Shown piece by piece: positions 8,878-17,924 of a DNA stretch of 64,000 nt. Position 1 is the stretch's first letter, and every line of letters begins with the position of its first letter. The DNA lies in NCBI RefSeq assembly GCF_007197735.1, contig NZ_CP041637.1, positions 3,815,001-3,879,000 on the forward strand, written 5' to 3'. Origin of the DNA: Formosa sediminum. GTDB lineage: Bacteria; Bacteroidota; Bacteroidia; Flavobacteriales; Flavobacteriaceae. The notes under the pieces are model-generated. The model did not search any database. It had not been told where the DNA came from and was given only the letters and a program-made list of their open reading frames with translations. Position numbers and translations under genes: made by a program.

Positions 8878-11800
8878 TTATAATTTTAATGTTGCTCCTA
8901 ACATATAAGTCTTAGAAGATGGATAAGTTGTATAGTCTATACCTATAGATTGATTTCCATTTGTAGCACGTGGACTGTTAACCAATGGGTCGTAACCTGA
9001 ATAATTAGTAATGGTGAACAAGTTTTGACCACTTACATAAAAATTAAGTCCTTTTAACCAATTTAAATTTAGTTTTTCAACATCTAAAGAATAACCAATA
9101 CGTGCATTATTTAATCTGAAAAAATTAGATTTTTCGAGATATAAAGTAGACAGTTGAGGTGTATTTGTATAACTAGCACCATCATAATAAAATTCAGATA
9201 ACACGTTTCTATCTGAAACTATGTTATTAATATTTAATGCTAAGTTAGTATTGTTCACTAATAACCCTCCAGTTTGTCCTATAAATGCTAAACTTAAATC
9301 CCAACGCTTATAAGAAAGGTTTGTATTAATTCCGTAAGTGAAATTAGGTAAAGCACCTTCAAAAATCTGACGATCGTCACTATTAATGATATCATCATCA
9401 TTAATATCTTCAAAAATATCAACGCCATTTTCATCAAAGCCTAAATGCTTCAACATAAAAAACGATCCTGCCTCATAACCACTTTTGTAAATATTTGCTG
9501 CTACACCTGATAAACCTGGACCTGCTACACTTCCTGAATATAATTCAGAAACTGGTAAATTTGTTACTTCATTATCTAATGTTGCCCCATTAACATCTAA
9601 AGACCAAGAAAAATTTTCTGTACTAATAATCTGTGAACCCAAACTAAATTCGAATCCTTTATTTACAATTTCTCCATCAATATTTTTCCACACAGTAGTT
9701 GTTGGGCTTAACGGTTCTGCAGGAATATTTAATATCGCATCGGTAGTGGTTTTATTATAATAATCTAAAGAACCATAAAGTCTATTATTCCATAAACTAA
9801 AGTCTACACCTATATTTAACTGTGTTACAACTTCCCATTTTAAGTCTGGATTGGCGGTTCTATTAACAACAATACCATTAATTAAGTTATAATCGTCGTA
9901 TAAATAATAACCACCTGAAGCAGATTGTGAGTAACTGGCTTGTGTAATTTTATTTTGCACTTCTTGGTTACCTGTTTCTCCCCAACTAAGTCTTAGTTTT
10001 AAAGCATTTAAATTGTCTACATTACTAAAAAATTGTTCTTGATCTAAGTTCCAACCTAAAGCAAAAGATGGGAAATAACCATATTTATTATTCTCTCCAA
10101 AACGTGTAGAACCGTCTGCACGTAACGATGCCGTAACTAAATATTTATCATTGTAATTATAATTTAATCTTCCAAAGTAAGACTGTAACTCATTTTCTTG
10201 AGCATAACCACTAACGCCATTTTGTGTACCAGAATAACCCGGATCATATTCTGGAGCAACACCTGTATCTTTTTCATCTATTCCTGTTAAAGAGAAATTA
10301 GTTCCAGAGAAATTAAATTTTTGATAAGAGAACCCACCTAATACTTCAAAATTATTTTTATTAAAATCGAAATTATACGTTAAGTAATGTTCCATTAAGG
10401 TGTTCTCTGAGTCTAAATTATTTTGCACATAAGCTCCTTCTGGAGTTCTATCTGTTACGTTTGGATAAATTGTTGAGTTTCGTTCTGAAACAGAACGATC
10501 TACTCCATAATTAAATTTATAATTTAACCCATCAACAATTCTAAATGATGCTTCAACATTACCTAAAACTCTTAACGTACTTGTATGATCATCGTAGATA
10601 TCTAATAAGTACATTGGGTTATAATTTTGATTGAGGTTAAAGTTTGTATATTCTCCATTCTCATCAAAAACAGGTTGTGTAGGGTTAGCCATTAAAGCAT
10701 GAATAATTAATTGCCCGTCTGATCCTGCATCTGCACCATTTGGAACTCCTGTTTCATTAATTTGACTTGCCGTTAAGTTTACTTTTATCTTCAAGCGCTT
10801 CTTATCGAAGAAAGACTCTTCTGCATTTAAACGTGCTGTAGCTCTTTTAAACGTACTACTTTTAACAATACCATCTTGATCCATTAAAGACAATGATGTA
10901 TAGTAATTTCCGCTTTCTGTCTTTTTAGAAAAAGAAAAGTTATTGTTTTGTGTGACACCATTCCTAAATAATTCATCTTGCCAATCTGTATTACCACCAT
11001 GATCATAAGCATCATCATTGATTGCATTACGATATTCATTTGCAGATAAGACATCAATTTTTTTAATTACAGAGGATACACTTAAATATGAATCTACAGT
11101 AATAGTTGCATCTCCTGTTTTTCCTTGTTTAGTTGTTATTATTACAACTCCATTAGAACCTCTAGCACCATAAATTGCTGCAGCAGAAGCATCTTTTAAT
11201 ACTGTTATCGAGGCAATATCACTAGTATTTAAGAAGTTTAAGGGGTTCTTTGCACTAGAGTTCCCCAAGCCAAAGTCTGGACTTTCAGAACTTACACTAG
11301 AGTTACTTAATGGCACGCCATCTACCACAAATAAAGGCGTACTACCACTTCTTATAGATCCGACACCACGAATAGATACATCTACACCTGCTCCTGGCTC
11401 TCCACTAGATTGAATTACACGCACACCAGAAACTTTACCTTGAATTAAGTTATCTGGCGAAATATTTACACCTTCTTTAAAATCTTTTGAAGAAAGTTGT
11501 GCTACAGCACCTGTTAAATCTGATTTTTTTTGCTGACCATATCCCACAATTAAAACTTCATTTAAAACAGCACTTGAAGGATTTAATGTAATGTTTAAAA
11601 ATTCCGAATCGATAATCACTTCTTTAGTTTCATACCCTACAAAGGATATTTGAAGTGTTTGTCCAATTTCTGCTTCAATTGAAAACTCTCCATCAAAGTT
11701 TGCCGAAGCACCTCGTGTTGTGTCTTTTAATAAAATTGTAGCTCCTAATAAAGGAAGGCCTTCTTCATCTACAATTTTACCTTGAATTGTTTTTTGAAGA

Positions 11801-11925
11801 TTAGAATTGGATTGAATTAGTTTTTTTGATTCAATGTTCCCAGAATATCCTATCTGGTTTGTTAGTAATGTTAATATTAAAAAAGTTATATTTTTTAATA
11901 AAAAAAATTTATTTTTAGAGTACAT
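8878..11925 (-). CDS. SusC/RagA-family TonB-linked outer membrane transporter
   Basis: A 1015-residue outer membrane receptor of normal SusC length. After a signal peptide there is a carboxypeptidase-regulatory-like domain (IQGKIVDEEGLPLLGATILLKD, about residues 45-120). The SusC signature with its TonB box region (LNEVLIVGYGQQKKSDLTGAV), a plug domain (DNLIQGKVSGVRVIQSSGEPG to IYGARGSNGVVIITTKQGK) and a long beta-barrel ending in a typical strand follow. It imports a large ligand captured by the SusD partner with energy from TonB. A plus-strand terminator in its leader (11963-11994) hints at an antisense RNA. Confidence 0.93.
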   Translation of the reverse strand: MYSKNKFFLLKNITFLILTLLTNQIGYSGNIESKKLIQSNSNLQKTIQGKIVDEEGLPLLGATILLKDTTRGASANFDGEFSIEAEIGQTLQISFVGYETKEVIIDSEFLNITLNPSSAVLNEVLIVGYGQQKKSDLTGAVAQLSSKDFKEGVNISPDNLIQGKVSGVRVIQSSGEPGAGVDVSIRGVGSIRSGSTPLFVVDGVPLSNSSVSSESPDFGLGNSSAKNPLNFLNTSDIASITVLKDASAAAIYGARGSNGVVIITTKQGKTGDATITVDSYLSVSSVIKKIDVLSANEYRNAINDDAYDHGGNTDWQDELFRNGVTQNNNFSFSKKTESGNYYTSLSLMDQDGIVKSSTFKRATARLNAEESFFDKKRLKIKVNLTASQINETGVPNGADAGSDGQLIIHALMANPTQPVFDENGEYTNFNLNQNYNPMYLLDIYDDHTSTLRVLGNVEASFRIVDGLNYKFNYGVDRSVSERNSTIYPNVTDRTPEGAYVQNNLDSENTLMEHYLTYNFDFNKNNFEVLGGFSYQKFNFSGTNFSLTGIDEKDTGVAPEYDPGYSGTQNGVSGYAQENELQSYFGRLNYNYNDKYLVTASLRADGSTRFGENNKYGYFPSFALGWNLDQEQFFSNVDNLNALKLRLSWGETGNQEVQNKITQASYSQSASGGYYLYDDYNLINGIVVNRTANPDLKWEVVTQLNIGVDFSLWNNRLYGSLDYYNKTTTDAILNIPAEPLSPTTTVWKNIDGEIVNKGFEFSLGSQIISTENFSWSLDVNGATLDNEVTNLPVSELYSGSVAGPGLSGVAANIYKSGYEAGSFFMLKHLGFDENGVDIFEDINDDDIINSDDRQIFEGALPNFTYGINTNLSYKRWDLSLAFIGQTGGLLVNNTNLALNINNIVSDRNVLSEFYYDGASYTNTPQLSTLYLEKSNFFRLNNARIGYSLDVEKLNLNWLKGLNFYVSGQNLFTITNYSGYDPLVNSPRATNGNQSIGIDYTTYPSSKTYMLGATLKL

Positions 11926-12324
11926 TTTAAGTTATTGGTGTTACAATGCTTAATTATTTAAGCCGTAGTTGTTACAGCAACTGCGGTTTTTTTTATGTTT
12001 TTAAGTTTAATTAAATTGTTTATTTAAATCATAGGCTACAAAATTTAAGAGTTAATTAGAGAATGTTTAACAAAAATTTAATACGCAAAATTAAAAAGCA
12101 AATTAATCGATTTTTAAACACATAGAATTTAGCTTATAGTTATGCAACTGTTAAATTAACCCGAACACAACAGCCCTAAACAATCAACTCAATTAACTGA
12201 AAAAGAAAACATTACATCTTTTTACTTAATTTCAATATTGTAAATAGATAAAGTTTTGTTTTTAATTTGCTAACATTAACTTAATTATACTCATCTATTT
12301 TAGTAGTTAAAAACTTATCTTGTT
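11926..12324. other. Divergent intergenic region between susC and PI-PLC genes
   Basis: No gene was seen. It must hold the two divergent promoters, but no exact TAnnTTTG was found for either. TTAATTTG near 12266 before the plus-strand gene is the closest. The one strong element is the plus-strand hairpin and T-tract at 11963-11994. Confidence 0.5.
11963..11994 (+). terminator. Plus-strand intrinsic terminator in the susC leader
   Basis: A nine-pair stem CCGTAGTTG / CAACTGCGG (11963-11971 with 11978-11986, one G-U pair) and a six-base loop are followed by eight T. Stem quality and the T-tract favour the plus strand. On the minus strand the G-U pair becomes a mismatch and no U-tract follows. 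There is no plus-strand gene upstream. A short RNA antisense to the start of susC would explain it. Confidence 0.6.
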
Positions 12325-13386
12325 ATGAAACGTTATATTATAGTATGTTTATTCTGCATATTGTGCTACAAAGGCAACTGTCAATTCGATACTTTGAGAA
12401 TTAATCAAATTCAAGTAATCGGTTCTCATAACAGTTATAAAAAAGAGATAGAACCCAAACTGTATGAGGTTTTAGAAAAAAAAGATACTACACATTGTAT
12501 ACAAGCTTTACAATACGAACATATACCTATAGTAGATCAATTAAATATGGGATTAAGAAATCTTGAAATTGATGTATTTGCAGATTCTAAAGGTGGTTCG
12601 TATGCAAATCCGAAAGGTTTAGAACTAACAGACATAGATGAAAGTTACGACCCTAGAAACGAAATGTTACAGCCTGGTTTTAAAATCTTACACATTCTAG
12701 ATATAGATTTTAGAACACATTATTACACATTACAAAGCTGCTTAAACGATTTAAAAACGTGGTCTGATTTAAATCCAAACCACGACCCCATATTTATAAC
12801 TTTAGAAGCTAAAGATGGAAAAGAAAATGTATTTGGCACCATGCCAGAAACATTTTCTAAACAGCTCTTTAATGAACTAGATATCGCTTTAATAAAAGGT
12901 TTAGGTATAAACAAATTAATTACTCCCGATGTTGTAAGAGGTAATTATGCAACATTAGAGGCAGCTGTGTTACATAATAATTGGCCAAAATTAAAAGCCG
13001 CTAGAGGTAAATTTCTTTTTATTCTAGACGACTCTGGCCGTAAAAGAGATTTATATATTGAGGATCATGCAGCTCTAAAAAACCGCGTGATGTTTGTTAA
13101 TGCAGCTCCAGGAACACCTGAAGCCGCTACTTTATTTAGAAACAACCCTGAAGATAATTCCATTAAAACGTTAGTCTCTAAAGGCTATATTATTAGAACT
13201 CGCGCAGATGCAGGTACAAAAGAAGCCCGAGCAAATGATTATTCGCATTTTAACATGGCCAAGCTTTCTGGCGCACAAATTATTACTACAGATTATTATT
13301 TACCGAGTAAGCTATTTAAAAGTGACTACCACATCTCGTTTAAAAATAACACCTACATTAGAGAGAATCCTGTAACAGGAAATTAG
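12325..13386 (+). CDS. Phosphatidylinositol-specific phospholipase C1-like protein (Ca2+-dependent type)
   Basis: A 353-residue secreted or periplasmic phosphodiesterase with signal peptide MKRYIIVCLFCILCYKGNCQ. The TIM-barrel phospholipase pattern is visible: IQVIGSHNSYKKEIEP near residue 30 carries the first catalytic His, LNMGLRNLEIDVFAD near 75 carries the Glu and Asp metal ligands, and DIDFRTHYYTLQSCLNDL near 120 and FITLEAKDG near 155 follow. The family (PI-PLC1-like, calcium-dependent) cleaves glycerophosphodiester or phosphoinositide bonds. It sits divergent from susC and convergent, seven bases apart, with a second phosphodiesterase gene, which supports a shared role in degrading phospholipid head groups. 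Confidence 0.85.
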   Translation: MKRYIIVCLFCILCYKGNCQFDTLRINQIQVIGSHNSYKKEIEPKLYEVLEKKDTTHCIQALQYEHIPIVDQLNMGLRNLEIDVFADSKGGSYANPKGLELTDIDESYDPRNEMLQPGFKILHILDIDFRTHYYTLQSCLNDLKTWSDLNPNHDPIFITLEAKDGKENVFGTMPETFSKQLFNELDIALIKGLGINKLITPDVVRGNYATLEAAVLHNNWPKLKAARGKFLFILDDSGRKRDLYIEDHAALKNRVMFVNAAPGTPEAATLFRNNPEDNSIKTLVSKGYIIRTRADAGTKEARANDYSHFNMAKLSGAQIITTDYYLPSKLFKSDYHISFKNNTYIRENPVTGN

Positions 13387-13393
13387 AGATTAA

Positions 13394-15985
13394 TCAATCA
13401 AGAGGTTGTATTTTACCCGTTTTATAATCAATACTAAAATGATCTGCTGGAGCACCATTTAAAAACTTAGAAAATATATTATAAAACTCTAATAGTTTAG
13501 TTCGATTTAAATCACTATTGGTTTTCATATAAAAATCTGTAACATAAAATAACCATTTATAAATAGCAATTTGCTTCTCTCCTATATCTGAAATAGCTAA
13601 TACATCGGCATTTCTAATTCTGTAAAAATCAAAGATTATATCTAGTCCACTCCAACCTTTAAAATCATTTAAATTAAAGGCGGTGTCTTGTAAAGCTAAT
13701 TCTGCTTTAACCTTAGCAGCCTCCCAATCTGTTTTATATAACTCTTTCTGCTGAATAAGCATGTTTAAATCTTTATTAGTATTTAAAAAAGGTATTATAA
13801 GTAAATCTTCTCCAGAAAGATTTAACATTACATCCTTAAAATTAGGTTCCCAATCGTCTTCAAGAAAACGTAAACGAACCAGCTCTTTTAAATGAAACAT
13901 GGTAAAGTCATGATAAGATTTACTATTTAAAATATCATGATTCCATAACGGAAGTTCATTTTGTTTTAAATAATTATATTCCTTTTCATAGAGCGAAAAG
14001 AGTTCATTAAACCTTGGCACACTATCAATAGTAATTGTTGTGACCTCTACAGTTTTATCACTTTTTATATTTAAAATTTTATAACCTGGAATATAAGCTG
14101 CAATAGATGGTGTTTGAATATTAACGACTGATTTTCCATCTTCAAACGTTCTAACACCAGTATCATTTATATGCATGTGTCCCGCTACATGTATGGTGAT
14201 TCCTGCATCTGAAAACGACTGCGCCACTTTTTCTACCGGGATGCGTTCTAATTGCCATTTTTTACCGCCAAAAAACGACTCTATATTTTTTGAAGCATCG
14301 TCATTAAAATCTATAATTGGATAATGACTAAATGTAATTAGAGTTTTATTTAAACGTTTAGCTTCTTCTGAAACTGATTTTATCCATTTTAATAGATGCG
14401 TTTTATGTGTTAAAACATTATTATACCCAATACTAGCTCCCTTATAATTTTTTGGATCTATAGCTCTTCCTGATATATAATCCTTTGGCAAATATACATT
14501 TGCATCTATAGCAAGAAGCCATAAATTTGGTACAGGCTCTACAACATAACTTGCATCTGGTATTGTATAACCAGGCATCATATCATACAATCTATGGTCT
14601 AGTAAAGCTGCATCTAAAGCGTTTTGGTAGGTATAAGTCTCTGGCGTGTATTTAGAAAAAGGTGTCGCCCAATATAAATAGTGTTCTTGAGGATAAAATC
14701 CAAACGATTTTAAATGGTTTAATACCCCTTCATACCCCATTTTTTTTAAATCTTTTGATAGTATATCTGGTACTTTTTTAGAACTCTTCTCCGATGTCTT
14801 TATATAACTATAAATGCCTTGAGTCTGACCGTTTTCTCCCATGAAGTCTGATTTTCCAGAGTCTTGAGCAAAAGGCCCCACAGGATCATGATTTCCTGTG
14901 GTTATAAAAAATTGCAATCCATGTTTCGTTTCATATGCATTTAAAATACGTTGCAATCCTCTTAAATGAATTGTTTGTCCATCATCAGTATAATCGCCTG
15001 GTAAAGCAACATACTTTATTCCTCTTTCAACAATATCATCTAAGGCAGCAAATAGAGCAAAATAATTTTCATTAAAAATTCTGGTAGAATGCAATTGTGC
15101 ATCCATAGTTCTTAACAGTGTGTACGTGTTAGTTTCTTTATTAAAAACACCTTTAAAAGAGTGATCTGAAAGCTGCCCATATATATCTTGAAAATGGATA
15201 TCAGAGATAAAAGCGACTTTAATATCCTTAACTGTATTATTAACTTTGTTTAGGTAATTAGCACATAATAACGGATGATCTGTATTTATAAAGCTAACCC
15301 CCATTTTATTAAAAGTACGCCAAGCTATTTCTGTATCTGGTGCTCCCCAAAACCGAAATGGTTTTCCCTGAGCACGTGCTGCATCTACAATTTTTTTTAT
15401 TTGATTATACTCCTTGTCGTCTAAAGCATATGCTCCTTTCCATTTTGAAAACGTTTTAAAACTTAAACTTATTAAAGCAATTTTATTTAAACTTTTATCT
15501 GGAATAGGTTCTAGACTTTGATAGTCAAATAAAATATAATCAGGATAGTTGTTGTAATCTTTTACAGAAGGTCTATTGCCAGATATTACAAAATGTAATT
15601 TTTTATTATTTATTAGCTCAGGATATTTTTTTAAAACCGTTTCAATAGCTTCTAGCGTAGCATATGCTTCAGATTTTATATCAATAAGAAGCTGAACCTC
15701 CTGAGCTTCTCCTAAAGGTGTAGTCGAGATTTTTTTTAGAGGTTCAAGATATAATGATTCTAATGTGTTTTGGAGGCTTATTTCAGATTCTTCATGTGCC
15801 ACACATAGCATATCATTTTTCAAAAACACGTCTACTTCAATAGATTCTAAACCACTTGTATATGCTCTCCAAAATGGTGATTTTTGATTATAATCGTTAT
15901 GGGAATGTATTTTATAAGCGTTCTGAGAATAAAGAGAAAGTGAAACAGAAAAAAAGATGCAAAAAAGCCATCGAAATGAAAACAT
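13394..15985 (-). CDS. GDPD/PI-PLC-like domain fused to calcineurin-like metallophosphoesterase
   Basis: An 863-residue exported protein with signal peptide MFSFRWLFCIFFSVSLSLYSQ. Residues about 22-245 form a glycerophosphodiesterase or PI-PLC-like barrel: HSHNDYNQKSPFWRAY, SIEVDVFLKNDMLCVAHE and FWGAPDTEIAWRTF with INTDHP at the end. Residues about 255-640 form a metallophosphoesterase with all five motifs: DIHFQD, GDYTDD, GNHDPVGP, SHYPIIDF and GHMH. The C-terminal 200 residues are a helical region I cannot assign. The first domain could release phosphomonoesters and the second remove phosphate. It converges with the PI-PLC gene. Confidence 0.85.
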   Translation of the reverse strand: MFSFRWLFCIFFSVSLSLYSQNAYKIHSHNDYNQKSPFWRAYTSGLESIEVDVFLKNDMLCVAHEESEISLQNTLESLYLEPLKKISTTPLGEAQEVQLLIDIKSEAYATLEAIETVLKKYPELINNKKLHFVISGNRPSVKDYNNYPDYILFDYQSLEPIPDKSLNKIALISLSFKTFSKWKGAYALDDKEYNQIKKIVDAARAQGKPFRFWGAPDTEIAWRTFNKMGVSFINTDHPLLCANYLNKVNNTVKDIKVAFISDIHFQDIYGQLSDHSFKGVFNKETNTYTLLRTMDAQLHSTRIFNENYFALFAALDDIVERGIKYVALPGDYTDDGQTIHLRGLQRILNAYETKHGLQFFITTGNHDPVGPFAQDSGKSDFMGENGQTQGIYSYIKTSEKSSKKVPDILSKDLKKMGYEGVLNHLKSFGFYPQEHYLYWATPFSKYTPETYTYQNALDAALLDHRLYDMMPGYTIPDASYVVEPVPNLWLLAIDANVYLPKDYISGRAIDPKNYKGASIGYNNVLTHKTHLLKWIKSVSEEAKRLNKTLITFSHYPIIDFNDDASKNIESFFGGKKWQLERIPVEKVAQSFSDAGITIHVAGHMHINDTGVRTFEDGKSVVNIQTPSIAAYIPGYKILNIKSDKTVEVTTITIDSVPRFNELFSLYEKEYNYLKQNELPLWNHDILNSKSYHDFTMFHLKELVRLRFLEDDWEPNFKDVMLNLSGEDLLIIPFLNTNKDLNMLIQQKELYKTDWEAAKVKAELALQDTAFNLNDFKGWSGLDIIFDFYRIRNADVLAISDIGEKQIAIYKWLFYVTDFYMKTNSDLNRTKLLEFYNIFSKFLNGAPADHFSIDYKTGKIQPLD

Positions 15986-16164
15986 GTCTATTTATTTTTA
16001 AACAAAATTAATTGACGAAATTATAACAAGTAATTAAATTAGTAATCTGCGTTATATTATCAATTAGTTATAAAAACGTTTAAAAATTGGGATAATAATT
16101 ACTGATTGGCATTATAAAGAACTACCTTTTATCCATCTCATCCGATAATAAAATGCTAATTTCT

Positions 16165-16212
16165 AGTAGCATTTACCTAGAACAATACATTCAAGGTAGA
16201 TTGTGCTTGCAT
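16165..16212 (-). pseudogene. Tyrosine recombinase N-terminal remnant 1
   Basis: The minus-strand frame from ATG at 16212 reads MQAQSTLNVLF, then a stop, then VNATRN and another stop. The second copy reads MQTQSNFNVLFWVHATN. This matches the start of the arm-type DNA-binding domain of Bacteroidota site-specific integrases (pattern F-N-V-L-F-W-V). The stop falls where the Trp should be, and no catalytic domain follows. Confidence 0.6.
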
Positions 16213-16343
16213 AGTCGTCTTCAAATTAAACCTGAGTTAAAAAGAAGGTCAAATCAACTATTACTATACACGTATTTTAGTCAATCGGTTCACATTTTTA
16301 CGATTTAAAAAGTGTAAATCGGTTAGATTGATATGGCATCAAT
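16165..16343 (-). repeat. Direct repeat copy 1: decayed integrase 5' region
   Basis: About 179 bases align with 21671-21853 in the same orientation with scattered substitutions and small indels. Shared blocks include AAATCAACTATTACTATAC and CGTATTTTAGTCAATCG. On the minus strand the block is an upstream region followed by a start codon at 16212. Confidence 0.85.
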
Positions 16344-16798
16344 AAATCTATTGTAGCCTTCACTAAAAACAAAAGAATTTTAAACTAAAAGCTATCTACA
16401 AAAACACTTTTAGACCTTCTGTTATAAAAAAATGATTTTTAATTTAAGGTAAGCGATATAAGGTAATTAGAAATTATATGTGAGACCACCATAAAAAACA
16501 CCAAATAACAAAATCTTATAATTAAGGTATTTAAAAATTTATAATAATTTAAAACTGATTAAATATCACTCCTAGTACAGTAAGTTCTCCTTTTAATTTT
16601 TTTGATTAATATGTTGAAAAATTATAACTACTCATCCATAAATTTTTCTCCTAATCAGCTATTGTGTCGAAAACTAGAATAAGCGATTTTCCGAAATCGG
16701 TTTATGAAAGAGGGTAACTGTAGTAATGAGGCTAGTAGTAACGTAAAAAACCTACTGAGAATAATTGCTTTAACAGAGGAAATAGCCAAAATAAATTA

Positions 16799-17077
16799 TC
16801 AATTTATGATTTCAATTTCGATATTTTTATACTTACCATAGTTAATAATTCCCAATATGTCAATTGCATTATGACTCTCAATTCTTAATATTTTGTCACA
16901 ATCTTCTAAATCGAAATTGATACGGTAATCGGAGTATAGTTGATTGAGGTCTGTAATTATTCTATGGGCTAACTGTTGATTGTCAACATTGGTTTTAAAA
17001 ACCTCAACACTGGTAGAGATAGCATTTATCTGCCTAATAACGTTCAATTTTATCAAGCAATTTATATTTTTAAGCAA
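16799..17077 (-). CDS. Small conserved hypothetical protein, HMA-like fold possible
   Basis: A 92-residue protein with no signal peptide. The central part VEVFKTNVDNQQLAHRIITDLNQLYSDYRINFDLEDCDKILRI has the beta-alpha-beta-beta-alpha-beta feel of small ferredoxin-like or heavy-metal-associated domains found in Bacteroidota, but it lacks the CxxC metal motif. Its start overlaps the stop of the NTF2-like gene by 16 bases, so it is co-translated with it. The first ~20 residues may not belong to the conserved part, and a start at an internal codon cannot be excluded. Function unknown. Confidence 0.6.
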   Translation of the reverse strand: MLKNINCLIKLNVIRQINAISTSVEVFKTNVDNQQLAHRIITDLNQLYSDYRINFDLEDCDKILRIESHNAIDILGIINYGKYKNIEIEIIN

Positions 17078-17439
17078 TAGGATGTAATGGCTCTCACCTT
17101 TACACCCTTTGCACTTTGAAATATATAAAAATCTGAAAACGCATATTGATTTCCGTTTTCCATTGTAATTTCCCCATTTGCAGCTCCTTCTTTACCGTGG
17201 GATAGAATTTGGTTTAAAATTAATTCAGAGACTTTTACAGATTTCATTTTTTCCAATTCTTCTGCAAAGGCTTCAATTCCTTCGATGTTCTTATCACCAA
17301 TGATGTTCCAAACGATATTGTCTGTTACATTTTTAACCAAAAATGCTACATTCCCTTCAGCAAATGCTATGTTAAACTGTTTTAAAAACGCCATCTTAGG
17401 CGAATTCCCGCAATTAGGACTTGAAATTATTTTGGTCAT
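17062..17439 (-). CDS. NTF2-like / SnoaL-like protein
   Basis: A 125-residue protein with the NTF2-like pattern: MAFLKQFNIAFAEGNVAFLVKNVTDNIVWNIIGDKNIEGIEAFAEEL followed by strands ending in DFYIFQSAKGVKVRAITSYCLK. The family forms a cone-shaped fold used by diverse isomerases, hydrolases and binding proteins, so no reaction can be assigned. It lies between a VOC protein gene and a small hypothetical gene on the same strand, in a cluster headed by a Crp/Fnr regulator, and probably belongs to a small stress or detoxification group acquired with the island. Confidence 0.75.
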   Translation of the reverse strand: MTKIISSPNCGNSPKMAFLKQFNIAFAEGNVAFLVKNVTDNIVWNIIGDKNIEGIEAFAEELEKMKSVKVSELILNQILSHGKEGAANGEITMENGNQYAFSDFYIFQSAKGVKVRAITSYCLKI

Positions 17440-17459
17440 TTAGAGTTATTTTATTTTTG

Positions 17460-17843
17460 CTAGTTCATCGAATGAAATCCTATAGAATTACCTTCAGTAT
17501 CTTTAACAATTGAGACGAAGCCATGTTCTCCGATACCCATTTTGGCTTGAATAATTTCAGCGCCATGTTCTACAGCTCTATTTTCTAAAATCTGACAATC
17601 TTCACAGCCAAAATAAATAAGACTACCATTAGTAGAAGGTTTAACTGCTTCCATTTTTACCAAAGCCCCTGCTGCACCATAATTTTCCATGTCACTAGGA
17701 AAGCATTTCATCTGGACATTTCCGTTGGTTGGATCACTCATGTCTTCCAACATCACTTGAAGTACTTGTTCATAAAAAATTGCAGCTCTATCTATATCGT
17801 TTACATAAATCTCGAACCAAACCACAGGATTAAATTTTTTCAT
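17460..17843 (-). CDS. VOC family (glyoxalase/bleomycin-resistance fold) protein
   Basis: A 127-residue protein with two VOC half-repeats: NPVVWFEIYVNDIDRAAIFYEQVL at residues 5-28 and GSLIYFGCEDCQILENRAVEHGAEI at about 73-97, ending in DTEGNSIGFHS, where a Glu-type metal ligand position would lie. VOC proteins use a metal centre for glyoxalase, dioxygenase or drug-binding functions. The precise role cannot be told. It is followed 20 bases later by the NTF2-like gene. A second, broken VOC gene of the PhnB type lies at 18651-18809, on the other side of the regulator. Confidence 0.82.
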   Translation of the reverse strand: MKKFNPVVWFEIYVNDIDRAAIFYEQVLQVMLEDMSDPTNGNVQMKCFPSDMENYGAAGALVKMEAVKPSTNGSLIYFGCEDCQILENRAVEHGAEIIQAKMGIGEHGFVSIVKDTEGNSIGFHSMN

Positions 17844-17924
17844 CTTTCTTATTATTAAATTGTTAGCATTACAAAAATGAAAAAAGAAAGTCGTTTAAAT
17901 CTTGTCTTATGGCAAGTTATCAGG

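Larger units (their letters stand above)
15986..16798. other. Decayed island edge between phosphoesterase and small-gene cluster
   Basis: No intact gene. It contains the first copy of the ~180-bp integrase-region repeat (16165-16343) and a 16-base palindrome CGATTT-TCCG-AAATCG at 16684-16699 of unknown use. Sequence from 16345 to 16680 shows only short frames. Confidence 0.55.

Noticed and set aside
16344-16420. Possible att copy of the tRNA 3' end (CTATTGTAG resembling CTATTGTCG next to the tRNA)
   Set aside because: Only eight of nine bases match and no T-arm sequence is repeated, too short to claim an attachment site.
16684-16699. CGATTT-TCCG-AAATCG palindrome, considered as a recombination (dif-like) or operator site
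   Set aside because: No flanking sequence fits a known dif or attachment consensus, and no promoter is nearby. It is mentioned only in the gap description.
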